DNA from: Streptomyces sp. ATexAB-D23
GTDB lineage: Bacteria; Actinomycetota; Actinomycetes; Streptomycetales; Streptomycetaceae
DNA: 64,000 nt
Assembly: GCF_000373645.1 (NCBI RefSeq)
Contig: NZ_KB892002.1
Span: forward strand, 62,001-126,000
Reading direction: 5' to 3'
Below the pieces are notes generated by a model, which saw only the letters and a list, made by a program, of their open reading frames with translations, was not told where the DNA came from and ran no database searches. Both the position numbers and the translations under genes were made by a program. Of this stretch, positions 26,244-36,322 are shown in pieces; the first letter of the stretch is position 1; every line of letters starts with the position of its first letter.

Positions 26244-27224
26244 CTACTCGCCCTTCAGGGCCGCCGCCTCCGCGCGCAGGTCGCGGCGCAGTTCCTTCGG
26301 GAGCGAGAAGACGATCGACTCCTCGGCCGCCTTCACGATCTCGACGTCCTCGAAACCCCGCTCGGCCAGCCACGCCAGCACCCCGTCGACCAGTACCTCG
26401 GGCACGGAGGCGCCGGAGGTGACGCCGACCGTGGAGACGCCGTCGAGCCAGGCCTCGTCGATCTCGTCGGCGCCGTCGACCAGGTGGGAGGCGCCCGCGC
26501 CCGCGCCGAGGGCGACCTCGACCAGGCGGACGGAGTTCGACGAGTTCTTCGAGCCGACGACGATCACCAGGTCGGCGTCCGCGCCCATCTGCTTCACCGC
26601 GATCTGGCGGTTCTGCGTGGCGTAGCAGATGTCGTCGCTCGGGGGCGAGATGAGCAGCGGGAACTTCTCCTTGAGCGCGCCGACCGTCTCCATCGTCTCG
26701 TCCACCGAGAGGGTGGTCTGGGAGAGCCAGACCACCTTCGACGGGTCGCGGACCTCGACGTTCGAGACGTCGTCGGGGCCGTCGACCAGGGTGATGTGCT
26801 CGGGGGCCTCGCCGGAGGTGCCGATGACCTCCTCGTGGCCCTCGTGGCCGATCAGGAGGATGTCGAAGTCGTCCTGCGCGAAGCGGACGGCCTCCTTGTG
26901 GACCTTGGTGACCAGGGGGCAGGTCGCGTCGATGGTGGCGAGCTTCCGCTCGGCCGCCTCCTGGTGCACGGTCGGGGCGACGCCGTGCGCGGAGAACATC
27001 ACGATCGAGCCCTCGGGGACCTCCGCCGTCTCCTCGACGAAGATCGCGCCCTTCTTCTCCAGGGTCTGCACGACGTACTTGTTGTGGACGATCTCGTGGC
27101 GCACGTAGACCGGGGAGCCGTACTGCTCCAGGGCCTTCTCCACGGCGATCACGGCACGGTCCACGCCCGCGCAGTAGCCACGCGGAGCGGCGAGGAGGAC
27201 GCGTCGGGGAGTCGTAGCAGTCAT
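26244..27224 (-). CDS. ispH: 4-hydroxy-3-methylbut-2-enyl diphosphate reductase
   Basis: The 326-residue protein (start ATG 27224; ATG 27233 would add three residues) carries the three cysteines that hold the 4Fe-4S cluster: Cys18 (GYCAGVDRA), Cys102 ([11 protein letters not shown]) and Cys200 ([11 protein letters not shown]), plus [13 protein letters not shown] around residue 127. It makes IPP and DMAPP in the last step of the MEP isoprenoid pathway. It lies 61 bases upstream of ppgK on the same strand. Confidence 0.96.
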   Translation of the reverse strand: MTATTPRRVLLAAPRGYCAGVDRAVIAVEKALEQYGSPVYVRHEIVHNKYVVQTLEKKGAIFVEETAEVPEGSIVMFSAHGVAPTVHQEAAERKLATIDATCPLVTKVHKEAVRFAQDDFDILLIGHEGHEEVIGTSGEAPEHITLVDGPDDVSNVEVRDPSKVVWLSQTTLSVDETMETVGALKEKFPLLISPPSDDICYATQNRQIAVKQMGADADLVIVVGSKNSSNSVRLVEVALGAGAGASHLVDGADEIDEAWLDGVSTVGVTSGASVPEVLVDGVLAWLAERGFEDVEIVKAAEESIVFSLPKELRRDLRAEAAALKGE

Positions 27225-27307
27225 GCGTCCCATCGTAAGGCCGTACCGGACGGGCGCGGGGGGCGGTGGGTCGGGAGACTGATCTTGACACCGACTACGG
27301 AGGGCTC

Positions 27308-28702
27308 ATGGCCGGCAGCGGTACGGATTCCGGCAGTGCTGCGGGCGGCGCGGACGGCGGCGGCTCCACGGAGCAGGCGCGGCTGCGGCGGACGCTCGGG
27401 TTTCGGGACCTGGTGGTCTACGGGCTGCTCTTCATCGCCCCGATGGCCCCCGTCGGCGTGTTCGGGACGCTCGACGCGAAGTCGGACGGCGCGGTCGCGC
27501 TGGTGTACGTGGTGGCGACCGTCGTCATGGCCTTCACCGCCTTCAGTTACGCGCAGATGGTGCGGGTCGCCCCGCTGGCCGGTTCGGTGTTCGCGTACGC
27601 CCGCAAGGGGCTCGGCGAGGGACCGGGGTTCATCGCCGGGTGGATGGCGATGCTGGACTATCTGCTGATCCCGGCCGTGGCCTACCTCTTCTCCGGGATC
27701 GCGATGAACTCACTGGTGCCCGGGGTCTCCCGGTGGGTGTGGACGGCGCTCGCGGTGGTCCTGACGACTCTGCTCAACCTGTGGGGCGTACGGGCGGCGG
27801 CCCGGGTCGGTTTCGCGGTGCTGGCGATGGAGATCGTGGTGCTGCTGGTGTTCCTGGGGTCCGCCGTGGTGGTGCTGGTCCGGGACGGGGCGCAGCGCGG
27901 CTGGCTGACGCCGCTCACCGGGGACTCCGCCTTCTCCACGACGGCGGTGCTGGGCGCGGTGTCCGTGGCGGTCCTCTCGTACCTCGGTTTCGACGCCATC
28001 GCGACGTTCGCGGAGGAGGTGACGGGCGGTTCGGCGAAGGTGGCGCGGGCGCTGCTGTTCTGCCTGGTGCTCGCGGGCACGCTGTTCGTGGCGCAGGCGT
28101 ATCTGGCCGCCCTGCTGGAGCCGATGACCTCGGCGGAGCTGGTCGCCGATCCGGTGGCCCAGGGCTCGGCCTTCTACGACACGGTGGACTCCGCGGTCGG
28201 CACCTGGCTGCACGATCTGGTGGCCGTGAGCAAGGCGATCGGGGCGGCGTTCGCGGCGCTGGCGGGGCAGGCGGCGGCGGGGCGGCTGCTGTTCGCGATG
28301 GCCCGCGAGCGGAGGCTGCCGACGCTGCTGTCCCGGGTCGATCCGCGCTCCGGCGTGCCCCGGATCGCGATCCTGATCGCCGCCGTCGTGACGCTGGTGG
28401 CGGCGGTGTGGGCGGCCCGGCGCGACGACGGGCTCGACCATCTGGTCTCGGTCGTGGACGTCGGGGCGCTGACGGCGTTCGTCCTGCTGCACGCGTCGGT
28501 GGTCGGCTGGTTCGTGGTGCGGCGGATGGAGGGGCCGCCGAGCTGGTGGCGGCACGTGCTGGTGCCGGTGGTCGGCGCGGGGGCGCTGATCGCGGTGATC
28601 GTGGAGGCGACCGGGAGCGCCCAGGTGGTGGGCGCCTGCTGGTTCGGGGTGGGGCTCGTGGTGCTCCTCGCGCAGCGGGGAAGGCGGCGGGAGGCTGTCT
28701 AG
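27308..28702 (+). CDS. APC-family amino acid permease
   Basis: The ATG at 27308 is preceded by GGAGGG. The 464-residue protein has about twelve membrane segments and the family features near the start ([20 protein letters not shown] and [20 protein letters not shown]), with a signature [14 protein letters not shown] in the middle. The first 30 residues are a Gly/Ser-rich linker. It is transcribed away from ispH and may be co-transcribed with xseA, which starts 53 bases later. Substrate is unknown. Confidence 0.88.
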   Translation: MAGSGTDSGSAAGGADGGGSTEQARLRRTLGFRDLVVYGLLFIAPMAPVGVFGTLDAKSDGAVALVYVVATVVMAFTAFSYAQMVRVAPLAGSVFAYARKGLGEGPGFIAGWMAMLDYLLIPAVAYLFSGIAMNSLVPGVSRWVWTALAVVLTTLLNLWGVRAAARVGFAVLAMEIVVLLVFLGSAVVVLVRDGAQRGWLTPLTGDSAFSTTAVLGAVSVAVLSYLGFDAIATFAEEVTGGSAKVARALLFCLVLAGTLFVAQAYLAALLEPMTSAELVADPVAQGSAFYDTVDSAVGTWLHDLVAVSKAIGAAFAALAGQAAAGRLLFAMARERRLPTLLSRVDPRSGVPRIAILIAAVVTLVAAVWAARRDDGLDHLVSVVDVGALTAFVLLHASVVGWFVVRRMEGPPSWWRHVLVPVVGAGALIAVIVEATGSAQVVGACWFGVGLVVLLAQRGRRREAV

Positions 28703-28755
28703 GTGTTCTGTCCGGCGGCGGTGCGTTGTCGGTCCCGGCCGTTACGCTCGCTCGC

Positions 28756-29967
28756 ATGGCTCTGAACACTTCTCCGGAAGCCCCGCTGCCCGTCGGTGAC
28801 GTGTCGCGGCTGATCGGCGGCTGGATCGACCGGCTCGGCGCGGTCTGGGTCGAGGGCCAGATCACCCAGCTGTCCAGGCGGCCGGGGGCCGGTGTGGTGT
28901 TCCTGACGCTGCGCGACCCGTCGCACGACATCTCGGTGAGCGTGACGTGCTTCCGGCAGGTCTTCGACCGGATCGCCGATGTGGTGTCGGAGGGGGCGCG
29001 GGTCGTCGTCCTGGCCAAGCCGGAGTGGTACGCGCCCCGGGGGCAGCTTTCGCTGCGGGCGACGGAGATACGGCCGGTCGGCATCGGCGAGCTGCTGGTG
29101 CGGCTGGAGCAGCTGAAGAAGTCGCTGGCCGCCGAGGGCCTGTTCGCCCTCGACCGCAAGCGGCCGCTGCCCTTCCTGCCCCAGCTGATCGGCCTGGTCT
29201 GCGGCCGGGCGTCGGCGGCCGAGCGCGATGTGCTGGAGAACGCCCGCCGCCGGTGGCCCGCCGTCCGCTTCGAGGTCCGCAACACGGCCGTGCAGGGGGT
29301 GCACGCGGTCAGCCAGGTCGCGCGGGCCGTCAAGGAGCTGGACGGCATCCCGGAGGTCGACGTCATCGTCGTGGCGCGGGGCGGCGGCAGCGTCGAGGAC
29401 CTGCTGCCGTTCTCGGACGAGGAGCTGATCCGTACGGTCGCGGCCTGTCGTACGCCGGTGGTCTCGGCGATCGGGCACGAGCCGGACTCCCCGCTGCTGG
29501 ACCTGGTCGCGGACGTACGGGCGTCCACGCCCACGGACGCGGCGAAGAAGATCGTGCCCGACGTGGGCGAGGAGCTGGACCGGGTGCGGCAGCTGCGGGA
29601 CCGGGCGCTGCGGACGGTACGGGGGCTGCTCGACCGGGAGGAGCGGGGCCTGGCCCACGCGCTGGGACGGCCCTGCATGGAGCATCCGCGGCGGATGGTG
29701 GACGAGCGCGCGGCGGAGGTCGACGCGCTGGCCGGGCGTTCCCGCCGGGTGCTGGGCCATCTGCTGGACCGGGCGGACTCGGAGCTGGCCCACACCCGCG
29801 CCCGGGTCCTCGCGCTGTCGCCCGCCGCGACCCTGGAGCGCGGCTACGCGGTGCTCCAGCGCGCCGACGGGCACGTGGTCCGGGACCCGGGGGACGCGGG
29901 CGCGGCCGGGGAGACGCTGCGGGCGCGGGTGTCGGGGGGCGAGTTCGCGGTGCGGGTCGCCGAGTGA
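28756..29967 (+). CDS. xseA: Exodeoxyribonuclease VII large subunit
   Basis: The 403-residue protein has the N-terminal OB-fold ([20 protein letters not shown]), the catalytic domain with [18 protein letters not shown] and [20 protein letters not shown], and a C-terminal coiled region ending [13 protein letters not shown]. It degrades single-stranded DNA together with XseB, encoded 92 bases downstream. Confidence 0.96.
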   Translation: MALNTSPEAPLPVGDVSRLIGGWIDRLGAVWVEGQITQLSRRPGAGVVFLTLRDPSHDISVSVTCFRQVFDRIADVVSEGARVVVLAKPEWYAPRGQLSLRATEIRPVGIGELLVRLEQLKKSLAAEGLFALDRKRPLPFLPQLIGLVCGRASAAERDVLENARRRWPAVRFEVRNTAVQGVHAVSQVARAVKELDGIPEVDVIVVARGGGSVEDLLPFSDEELIRTVAACRTPVVSAIGHEPDSPLLDLVADVRASTPTDAAKKIVPDVGEELDRVRQLRDRALRTVRGLLDREERGLAHALGRPCMEHPRRMVDERAAEVDALAGRSRRVLGHLLDRADSELAHTRARVLALSPAATLERGYAVLQRADGHVVRDPGDAGAAGETLRARVSGGEFAVRVAE

Positions 29968-30058
29968 GAGCCCCCGGGACCGACCGACGTACCGACCGAT
30001 GTACCGGCCGACACCGGCCGGCTGAAGCCGACGCATGCCGACGCATAGGGTGAATCAC

Positions 30059-30334
30059 ATGACGGACGACGGGACGGCGAGCGCCGCCGCGACGGGCACG
30101 CTCGGTTACGAGCAGGCGCGCGACGAGCTGATCGAGGTGGTGCGCCGGCTGGAGGCGGGCGGGACCTCACTGGAGGACTCCCTCGCGCTCTGGGAGCGCG
30201 GCGAGGAGCTGGCGAAGGTCTGCCGGCACTGGCTGGAGGGCGCGCGCGCCCGGCTGGACGCGGCCCTGGCGGGCCCGGCCGGCGGGGAGGGCGACGGCGG
30301 ACCCGGCGGCTCGACGGCGGCCGACGCGGGCTGA
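30059..30334 (+). CDS. xseB: Exodeoxyribonuclease VII small subunit
   Basis: The 91-residue protein (ATG 30059) has the family core LGYEQARDELIEVVRRLEAG and LEDSLALWERGEELAKVC, which forms helices that bind XseA. An upstream ATG at 30035 is in frame but lacks the conserved start. The last ~20 residues are Gly-rich and not conserved. Confidence 0.94.
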   Translation: MTDDGTASAAATGTLGYEQARDELIEVVRRLEAGGTSLEDSLALWERGEELAKVCRHWLEGARARLDAALAGPAGGEGDGGPGGSTAADAG

Positions 30335-30362
30335 GGCCTGGGCGGGGCCCGGCGCGGCGTGG

Positions 30363-30416
30363 CGACGCTTAGTGGTGCGCGGCGCGGCGGGGGCGACGCC
30401 TGGTGGTGCGCGGCGG
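30363..30416 (+). repeat. 23-bp imperfect tandem-like direct repeat
   Basis: GCGACGC-NNN-GTGGTGCGCGGCG occurs at 30363-30385 and 30394-30416, with TTA or CTG in the variable positions. Function unknown. Confidence 0.6.
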
Positions 30417-30593
30417 GGCGTGGTGAGGCGGGGCGCGGGCTCTCCGGCGGCCGGTTCGGGGCGGGTCCGGCGCGGGGCCGGTAGGGCGTGGCGGGGACTC
30501 TACGACGGCCGGTTCAGGGTGAGACCGACGCGACGGCCCGCGTGGCGTGGCGCGTCTTATTCCGGCTGGGCGAGGTGAGTCTCCCCACTTCCG

Positions 30594-30612
30594 ATTTAGT
30601 TGAACATTAACG
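30594..30612 (+). promoter_or_regulatory. A/T-rich promoter/operator candidate upstream of the reductase
   Basis: TTTAGTTGAACATTAACG is an A/T-rich island with an imperfect GTT...AAC symmetry about 90 bases before the reductase ATG. This resembles sites bound by MarR/HxlR-type regulators, but no regulator can be assigned. Confidence 0.35.
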
Positions 30613-30699
30613 CACTTTCGCCGTACGGTGATCGTCGTCGCTCGATCCCCCGTGGTCGTGTCCCGATCCCCCGCGTACGTCCGGAAGGTAATACCCACG

Positions 30700-31290
30700 A
30701 TGTCCCTCGTTCTTGACCCCGCCGCCCAGGACCTCCTCTTCCGCGAGGCCCGCACCGCCAACACGTTCACCGACGAGCCGGTGACCGAGGAGCAGGTCCA
30801 GGCCATCTACGACCTGGTCAAGTACGGCCCGACCGCCTTCAACCAGTCGCCGCTGCGCGTCGTGCTGGTCCGCTCGGACGAGGCCCGCGCCCGCCTCGTG
30901 ACGCACATGGCCGAGGGCAACCAGCCCAAGACCTCGACCGCCCCGCTGGTCGCGATCCTGGCCGCCGACAACGAGTTCCACGAGGAGCTGCCGGCCCTGC
31001 TGCCGCACTTCCCGCAGGCCAAGGAGATGTTCTTCTCCGAGCGCCCGGCCCGTGAGTCGGCCGCCTCGCTGAACGCCGCCCTCCAGGCCGCCTACTTCAT
31101 CATCGGCGTCCGCGCCGCCGGCCTGGCCGCCGGCCCGATGACCGGCTTCGACGCCGCGGGCATCGAGAAGGAGTTCCTGGACGGCGACCACAAGCTCCTG
31201 ATGGTCGTCAACATCGGCAAGCCGGGCGAGGACGCCTGGTTCCCGCGCCTGCCGCGCCTCGCGTACGACGAGGTCGTCAAGACCGTCTGA
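30700..31290 (+). CDS. Nitroreductase-family malonic semialdehyde reductase
   Basis: The ATG at 30700 has GGAAGG 14 bases upstream. The 196-residue flavoprotein has the family start EARTANTFTDEPVTEEQVQA, the FMN-binding KYGPTAFNQSPLR, and GLAAGPMTGFDAAGIEKEFL with KLLMVVNIGKPGEDAWFPRLPR at the end. It matches the RutE/HadB group, which reduces malonic semialdehyde or related compounds with NADH/NADPH. The gene stands alone and is closed by a strong hairpin. Confidence 0.9.
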   Translation: MSLVLDPAAQDLLFREARTANTFTDEPVTEEQVQAIYDLVKYGPTAFNQSPLRVVLVRSDEARARLVTHMAEGNQPKTSTAPLVAILAADNEFHEELPALLPHFPQAKEMFFSERPARESAASLNAALQAAYFIIGVRAAGLAAGPMTGFDAAGIEKEFLDGDHKLLMVVNIGKPGEDAWFPRLPRLAYDEVVKTV

Positions 31291-31318
31291 GTTCCGCCGC
31301 CCACGGGGGCGGACGACG

Positions 31319-31366
31319 GTACGGGGAGGGTCCCGGAGCAATCGCGCTCCGGGACCCTCCCCGTAC
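31319..31366. terminator. 21-bp perfect bidirectional terminator hairpin
   Basis: The 21-base arm at 31319-31339 (beginning GTACGGGGAGGG) is exactly complementary to 31346-31366, with the loop AATCGC. It separates the convergent reductase and TetR genes. Confidence 0.9.
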
Positions 31367-31398
31367 TCATGCGCGCGAGGGCCCCGCGCACACCCGTG

Positions 31399-32043
31399 TC
31401 ACGACGCCCGCGCGTCCGCGAGTTCCCTCTCGAATCCGGACAGCAGCGCGTCGAGCGCGAAGTCGAAGCGGGCGTCGGCCGTGTCCCCGCCCGCCTCCCG
31501 GGCGGCGCGGACCATCAGCGGATACGACTGGGCGTCGAACGAGGCCAGACTGCCGGCCCCGTCGATGTTGCCCACCTGCGCGGCGGCGTGCCCGACGACG
31601 AAGCTGGTCAGCGAGTAGATGATGTCCAGGGTCCTCGGCAGCCGGAAACCCGCCTCGTACAACATCCCCACCACGGCCTCGATCATCCCCAGGTTGTGGG
31701 GGGTCATGGCGGCACGGGACAGCAGGAGCGGCACGGCGTTCGGATGGGCGCCGAGCGCGGCGGCCAGCGCGTGGGCGTAGGCGTCCAGGTCCTCCCGCCA
31801 GGTGGCGGCGCCGAATGCGGGCGGCACGGCCTCGGCGACGACCTGCTCGACCATCCCGTCCAGGAGCGCGCTCTTGTTCGGCACGTGGTGGTAGACGGTC
31901 ATAGCCTCCACCCCCAGCTCGTCGCCGAGCCGCCGCATCGACAGCGCCTTCATCCCCTCCCGGTCGACAAGCCTCAGGGCCGCCTCCAGGACGGCCCGGC
32001 GAGTGAGCCCGGCACGCTGCCCGCGAGCCCTTCTGGCCGCCAT
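31399..32043 (-). CDS. TetR-family repressor of the adjacent ABC exporter
   Basis: The 214-residue protein has an N-terminal TetR HTH (LTRRAVLEAALRLVDREG and MRRLGDELGVEAMTVYHHV) and a larger ligand-binding C-terminal domain of the TetR_C type. The ATG at 32043 follows GGGGAAGG. It is divergent from the exporter pair, and two matching palindromes in and after the shared intergenic region are probable operators (32093-32103 and 32125-32135). Confidence 0.92.
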   Translation of the reverse strand: MAARRARGQRAGLTRRAVLEAALRLVDREGMKALSMRRLGDELGVEAMTVYHHVPNKSALLDGMVEQVVAEAVPPAFGAATWREDLDAYAHALAAALGAHPNAVPLLLSRAAMTPHNLGMIEAVVGMLYEAGFRLPRTLDIIYSLTSFVVGHAAAQVGNIDGAGSLASFDAQSYPLMVRAAREAGGDTADARFDFALDALLSGFERELADARAS

Positions 32044-32082
32044 GGCGCCTTCCCCTCTCGTACCGGACGACCCTCGACCGGA

Positions 32083-32110
32083 TTGACGTTTCTTACGACG
32101 TAAATATAAC
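32083..32110 (+). promoter_or_regulatory. Strong promoter of the ABC exporter, probably leaderless
   Basis: TTGACG (32083-32088) and TATAAC (32105-32110) are separated by 16 bases. The ATG of the exporter is at 32119, only 8 bases past the -10 hexamer, so the transcript probably starts at or just before the ATG with no leader or ribosome-binding site. One palindrome lies in the spacer. Confidence 0.65.
32093..32103. promoter_or_regulatory. TetR operator copy 1 (TTACGACGTAA)
   Basis: An 11-base palindrome inside the -35/-10 spacer of the exporter promoter. Binding here would block RNA polymerase. Confidence 0.65.
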
Positions 32111-32118
32111 GTGCCCCC

Positions 32119-33927
32119 ATGGCCTTACAACGTAAGAATCAGTCGGCGGATGCCGCTCATGTGCAGGAGGAACCCCCGCGAGGGCGGAGCACGACAGCGT
32201 TTCTGCGGCCGTACGCGGGGGGCTTCGCGGCCGTGGTCGTCCTCCAGGTCGTCGGCGCCCTGGCGGGGCTGGCACCGCTGCTCGCGGTCGTCGAGCTGGG
32301 GCGCACCCTGCTCGCGCCGGGTCCGGCCGACCACGGCCATGTCCGTCTCGTCGTGATCGCGGGTGCGGCCGGGCTGTTCGTCAAGCTGCTGTGCACGGCC
32401 GCCGCGGCGGGCGGCGCCCATCTGCTGGACGGCCGGGTGCAGCTGACACTGCGCCGGGAACTGGCCGCCCGGCTGGGGCGGGTGCCGATCAGCTGGCTCT
32501 CCGGCCGCCGACGCGGTGAGCTGGCGAAGCTGGTGGGCGACGACGTCGGCGCGGTGCACCCGTTCATCGCCCACACGCCCGGGGAGCTGGCCTCCGCCTT
32601 CGTCGTGCCGCTGGCCTCGCTGGTGTACCTGTTCACCATCGACTGGCGGCTGACGCTGATCACCCTGATCCCGGTGGTCGCCGCGGTGGCGCTGGTCCCG
32701 CTGATGATGACCCCGGCCCGGCTGCGCGAACAGGCCGAATTCGACGCGGCGATGGCGCGGATCGCCGACTCCGTCGTGGAGTTCGTCCAGGGCATCGCGG
32801 TGGTCAAGGCCTTCGGCGGGGGTGAACGCGCGCACCGCGAATTCCGCTCCGCCGCCGACGCGTTCGTCGCCACCTTCAGCCGCTGGGTACGGGGGATGGC
32901 CCCGATCGCCGCGAGCATGCAGCTGGTCCTCGCGCCGCCCTTCGTGCTCCTGACCGTGCTCGTCGGCGGCGCCGCACTGATCACCGGCGGGACGCTGGCC
33001 CCGGCCGACCTGCTTCCGTTCCTGCTGCTGGGGCTCGGGCTGACCGCCCCGGTGGCGGCGCTCGGCCACGGCTTCGACGAACTGCAGGCCGCTCGCCGCG
33101 CGGTCGGCCGCATCCGCGACGTGCTCGCCGTACCGCCGCTGCCGGAGCCCGCGCACCCGGTCGCGCCGCACGGCCACCGGGTGGAGCTGCGCGAGGTCCG
33201 CTTCGGCTACGAACCGGACCACGAGGTCCTGCGCGGGGTCGACCTCGTACTGCAACCGGGGACGGTCACCGTGCTCGTCGGCCCCTCCGGGAGCGGCAAG
33301 TCCACCCTGGTCCAGCTGCTGCCCCGGTTCATCGACCCGACGGCCGGCTCGGTCCGCCTGGGCGGCGTCGACCTGCGCGAACTGGCCGGCCGCGAGCTGT
33401 ACCGGCAGGTCTCCTTCGTCTTCCAGGACGTCCGGCTGCTGAACGCCTCGGTCAGGGACAACATCGCGCTGGCGGCACCCGACGCCACCGCGGGCGACGT
33501 GGAACGGGCCGCCCGCCTGGCCAACATCCACGACCGCGTCCTCGAACTCCCGCACGGCTACGACACGGTGATCGGCGAGGAGGCCAGGCTGTCCGGCGGC
33601 GAGGCCCAACGGGTCGCGCTCGCCCGCGCCCTGCTGGCCGACACCCCCGTCCTGGTGCTCGACGAGGCGACGTCCTTCGCCGACCCGCTCACCGAGCAGG
33701 CCGTGCGACGCGCACTGGACACGCTGCGGGACGGCACCAGGACCTTCCTGGTCATCGCACACCGCCTGGAGACCGTGGCCGGCGCCGACGCCGTCGCGGT
33801 CCTGGAGGACGGAGTGATCGCCGAGTACGGACCGCCCGGCGAACTGCTCGCCGAGGGCGGGAGGTTCGCCGCCCTGTGGGGTACCCGGCAGCCGGCGGTC
33901 CCAGCGGGAGAGGGTGAGCGGCTGTGA
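32119..33927 (+). CDS. ABC exporter, half-transporter A
   Basis: The 602-residue protein has a six-segment exporter-type membrane domain (residues ~30-310) and an ATPase with Walker A GPSGSGKST (388-396), FQDVRLLNASVRDNIALAAP, signature LSGGEAQRVALARAL and Walker B VLVLDEATSF. It is followed after 73 bases by a second half-transporter, so the two probably form a heterodimer. TetR control and gene arrangement suggest drug or metabolite export; such pairs can also be siderophore importers of the IrtAB/YbtPQ type. Confidence 0.92.
   Translation: MALQRKNQSADAAHVQEEPPRGRSTTAFLRPYAGGFAAVVVLQVVGALAGLAPLLAVVELGRTLLAPGPADHGHVRLVVIAGAAGLFVKLLCTAAAAGGAHLLDGRVQLTLRRELAARLGRVPISWLSGRRRGELAKLVGDDVGAVHPFIAHTPGELASAFVVPLASLVYLFTIDWRLTLITLIPVVAAVALVPLMMTPARLREQAEFDAAMARIADSVVEFVQGIAVVKAFGGGERAHREFRSAADAFVATFSRWVRGMAPIAASMQLVLAPPFVLLTVLVGGAALITGGTLAPADLLPFLLLGLGLTAPVAALGHGFDELQAARRAVGRIRDVLAVPPLPEPAHPVAPHGHRVELREVRFGYEPDHEVLRGVDLVLQPGTVTVLVGPSGSGKSTLVQLLPRFIDPTAGSVRLGGVDLRELAGRELYRQVSFVFQDVRLLNASVRDNIALAAPDATAGDVERAARLANIHDRVLELPHGYDTVIGEEARLSGGEAQRVALARALLADTPVLVLDEATSFADPLTEQAVRRALDTLRDGTRTFLVIAHRLETVAGADAVAVLEDGVIAEYGPPGELLAEGGRFAALWGTRQPAVPAGEGERL
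32125..32135. promoter_or_regulatory. TetR operator copy 2 (TTACAACGTAA)
   Basis: This near-identical copy of the first palindrome (one base different at the centre) lies within codons 3-6 of the exporter gene, 32 bases downstream of copy 1, i.e. three helical turns. A repressor dimer on each site could act cooperatively. Confidence 0.6.
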
Positions 33928-34000
33928 CCGCGCACGGCCCGGCCGGTCCGACGGGGACGGGTCCGCGCACCCGCCCCGAACAGCGAGAGGACGACCTTCG

Positions 34001-35749
34001 ATGATCACCCTGCTGCTGCGCGTGCTGGGCCATCAGCACGCCCGCCCGATGCGCCGCACCCTCACCCTGATGACGGTGACCGCGGTGGCCGAGGGCCTGT
34101 CCTACGCCCTGCTGGCGCCCGTGCTCCGGGCCCTGCTCGGCGATACGCCGGGGGACGCCTGGCCCTGGCTGGGCGCGTTCGGGGCGGCGGTCGCCGCGTG
34201 TGCGGTGCTGCGCTTCCTCAGCGACATGTCGGGGTTCCGCGTCGGCACCTCGCTGCTGCGCGGCGTCTACCACCGCCTCGGCGACCACCTGGCCCGGCTG
34301 CCGCTCGGCTGGTACAGCTCGGCCCGGGTGGGCGAGGTGTCGGTCCTGGCCGGTCAGGGCGTGCTGCGGGCCATGAGCGTGATCGCGCACCTGCTGGGAC
34401 CGTTCGTCTCCGCCGCCGTGACCCCGCTGACGGTCGTCGTCGTGATCCTCGGGCTCAACTGGCAGCTGGGGCTGGCCGTCCTGGCCGGGGTCCCCGTCGT
34501 GGCGGCGGTCCAGACCCTGGCCGGGCGCCGCACGGTCGCCGAGGACGCGGAGCGCGCCACCCGCGACCGGGAGGCCACCGGACGGGTCATCGAATACCTC
34601 TGGGCGCAGCCGGTCCTGCGCGCCGGTGGCCGGACCGCCGAACGCTTCGGGCTCCTGGACGACGCCCTGCGCCGGGTCCAGCGGGCCTCCCGCCGCTCCG
34701 CGCTCGCCGCGCTGCCCGGCGCGGTGGGCCTGACGCTGACCGTGCAGGCGCTGTTCACCGCGGTGCTGGGTCTGGGGGCGTACCTCGCGCTCGGCGGACA
34801 CCTCGGGGCGGCCGAACTGCTGACGGTCCTGGTCCTGGCGACGCGCTGTGCGGATCCGCTGCTGTCGCTGGCCGAGCTGGGCGGCAAACTGCGCGCGGCC
34901 CGGGGCGAACTGGCCAGGCTGGACGTACTGCTGCGCACCGAGCCGCTGCCGCAGGCCGCCGATCCCGTCGAACCGGCCGGCCACGGGGTGGAGTTCGATT
35001 CGGTCACCTTCCGGCACGGCGAGCACACCGTGTTCGACGGCCTGTCGCTGTCCCTCGCCGACGGTCAGTGGCTGGCGGTCGTGGGGCCGTCGGGCGCGGG
35101 CAAGAGCACCCTGCTGCAACTGCTCGCCCGGTTCTACGACGTGGACGCGGGCGCGGTGCGCGTGGGTGGCGTGGACGTGCGCGAGATCGGCACCGAGACG
35201 CTGATGGCACAGTTCGCCATCGTCTTCCAGGACGTCTACCTCTTCGACGGCACGATCGAGGACAACGTGCGCCTGGGCCGGCCCGGCGCCACGGAGGCAG
35301 AGGTGCGTGCCGCCGCCGGGGCGGCGCGGCTGGACGAGGTGATCGAGCGGCTGCCCGAGGGGTGGGCCACTCCCGTGGGCGAGGGCGGCGCCCGTCTGTC
35401 GGGCGGGGAGCGCCAGCGCGTCTCCATCGCCAGGGCGCTGCTGAAGGACGCCCCGATCGTGCTGCTGGACGAGGTGACGTCCGCGCTGGACCCCGTCAGC
35501 GAGTCGGCCGTCCACGCCGCCGTCGAGCACCTGGTGGCGGGCCGGACCGTGGTGTCGGTGGCCCACCGGCTGCACACCGTACGGCGCGCCGACCGCATCG
35601 CCTTCGTCGACGGCGGCCGGATCGTCGAGGAGGGCAGCCACGAGGAACTGCTGCGCCTCGGCGGCCGTTACGCGGCGTTCTGGGAGCTCGCCCCGGGCCC
35701 CTCGGCGGCAAGGCCGACACCGGACCCCGTCCTCCCGCCGGCGAGGTGA
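34001..35749 (+). CDS. ABC exporter, half-transporter B
   Basis: The ATG at 34001 follows GAGAGG. The 582-residue protein has a membrane domain (residues ~15-290) and ATPase with Walker A GPSGAGKST (362-370), FQDVYLFDGTIEDNVRLGRP, LSGGERQRVSIARALL and Walker B IVLLDEVTSALDP. The last catalytic base region (VVSVAHRLHTV) is present. It complements half-transporter A. Confidence 0.92.
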   Translation: MITLLLRVLGHQHARPMRRTLTLMTVTAVAEGLSYALLAPVLRALLGDTPGDAWPWLGAFGAAVAACAVLRFLSDMSGFRVGTSLLRGVYHRLGDHLARLPLGWYSSARVGEVSVLAGQGVLRAMSVIAHLLGPFVSAAVTPLTVVVVILGLNWQLGLAVLAGVPVVAAVQTLAGRRTVAEDAERATRDREATGRVIEYLWAQPVLRAGGRTAERFGLLDDALRRVQRASRRSALAALPGAVGLTLTVQALFTAVLGLGAYLALGGHLGAAELLTVLVLATRCADPLLSLAELGGKLRAARGELARLDVLLRTEPLPQAADPVEPAGHGVEFDSVTFRHGEHTVFDGLSLSLADGQWLAVVGPSGAGKSTLLQLLARFYDVDAGAVRVGGVDVREIGTETLMAQFAIVFQDVYLFDGTIEDNVRLGRPGATEAEVRAAAGAARLDEVIERLPEGWATPVGEGGARLSGGERQRVSIARALLKDAPIVLLDEVTSALDPVSESAVHAAVEHLVAGRTVVSVAHRLHTVRRADRIAFVDGGRIVEEGSHEELLRLGGRYAAFWELAPGPSAARPTPDPVLPPAR

Positions 35750-35755
35750 GCCCGC

Positions 35756-35786
35756 GGGGCCGGTCGCGGCGTCCGCGACCGGCCCC
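35756..35786. terminator. 14-bp hairpin after the ABC exporter operon
   Basis: GGGGCCGGTCGCGG (35756-35769) pairs exactly with CCGCGACCGGCCCC (35773-35786), loop CGT. It lies between the convergent exporter and DUF4245 genes. Confidence 0.85.
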
Positions 35787-35803
35787 GGCTCATCCCCCGG
35801 CGC

Positions 35804-36322
35804 TCAGGACGTCCTGAGCGCCGCCGCCATCTCCGCCAGCCGCTCCGCCGGGGCCGAGCCGGTCACGACCGTCGTCGCGCCCTTCTCCTCACGCACCAGC
35901 GCGTTGTACTTCGGGCCCTCCCAGCGCTGCCAGGTCTCCCCCGCCACCTCCTGCGTGCGGCCGGTGTCCTTGGCCTTCTGGCTGACCTGGCTGATGTACA
36001 GCTTCGCCGGGGACGTGGACTGCTCGATCGCGACGTACTTGCCGTCCGGGTCGAGGAAGCCGAGGTGCCAGCTGTTGCCCGCGTCCCGGTCGTAGGTGAC
36101 CGAGGTGGGCTTCCAGCCCTCGGGCAGGCCGCTGGGGGCCGCCACCGGGTACGGGGCGGCGCGCCGCGCGGTCAGGAGTTCGACGCGGTAGTCGACCGCC
36201 TTGACCGGATCGGCCTTGTCGTCGTGCGGAATGAAGATGTAGACGACACCTGCCACGACGGCGATCGCCATCAACGACAGGATCATGTCCCGCACTGTCT
36301 GCTTGCCTCGCTTGCTTGCCAC
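35804..36322 (-). CDS. DUF4245 family membrane-anchored protein
   Basis: The 172-residue protein has a single N-terminal membrane anchor ([19 protein letters not shown], residues 13-31) and an extracytoplasmic domain with [31 protein letters not shown] and the C-terminal [20 protein letters not shown] of DUF4245. It is divergent from glpX, as is usual in Streptomyces. No function is known. Confidence 0.9.
   Translation of the reverse strand: MASKRGKQTVRDMILSLMAIAVVAGVVYIFIPHDDKADPVKAVDYRVELLTARRAAPYPVAAPSGLPEGWKPTSVTYDRDAGNSWHLGFLDPDGKYVAIEQSTSPAKLYISQVSQKAKDTGRTQEVAGETWQRWEGPKYNALVREEKGATTVVTGSAPAERLAEMAAALRTS

Larger units (their letters stand above)
30335..30693. other. Non-coding GC-rich stretch after xseB
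   Basis: No gene is recognised. It holds a 23-bp imperfect direct repeat (30363-30385 and 30394-30416; differing at three bases), then several GGCCGGTTC-like repeats, and ends in an A/T-rich promoter segment at about 30590-30612 for the reductase gene. The low-complexity G-rich sequence could make assembly errors likely. Confidence 0.5.
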
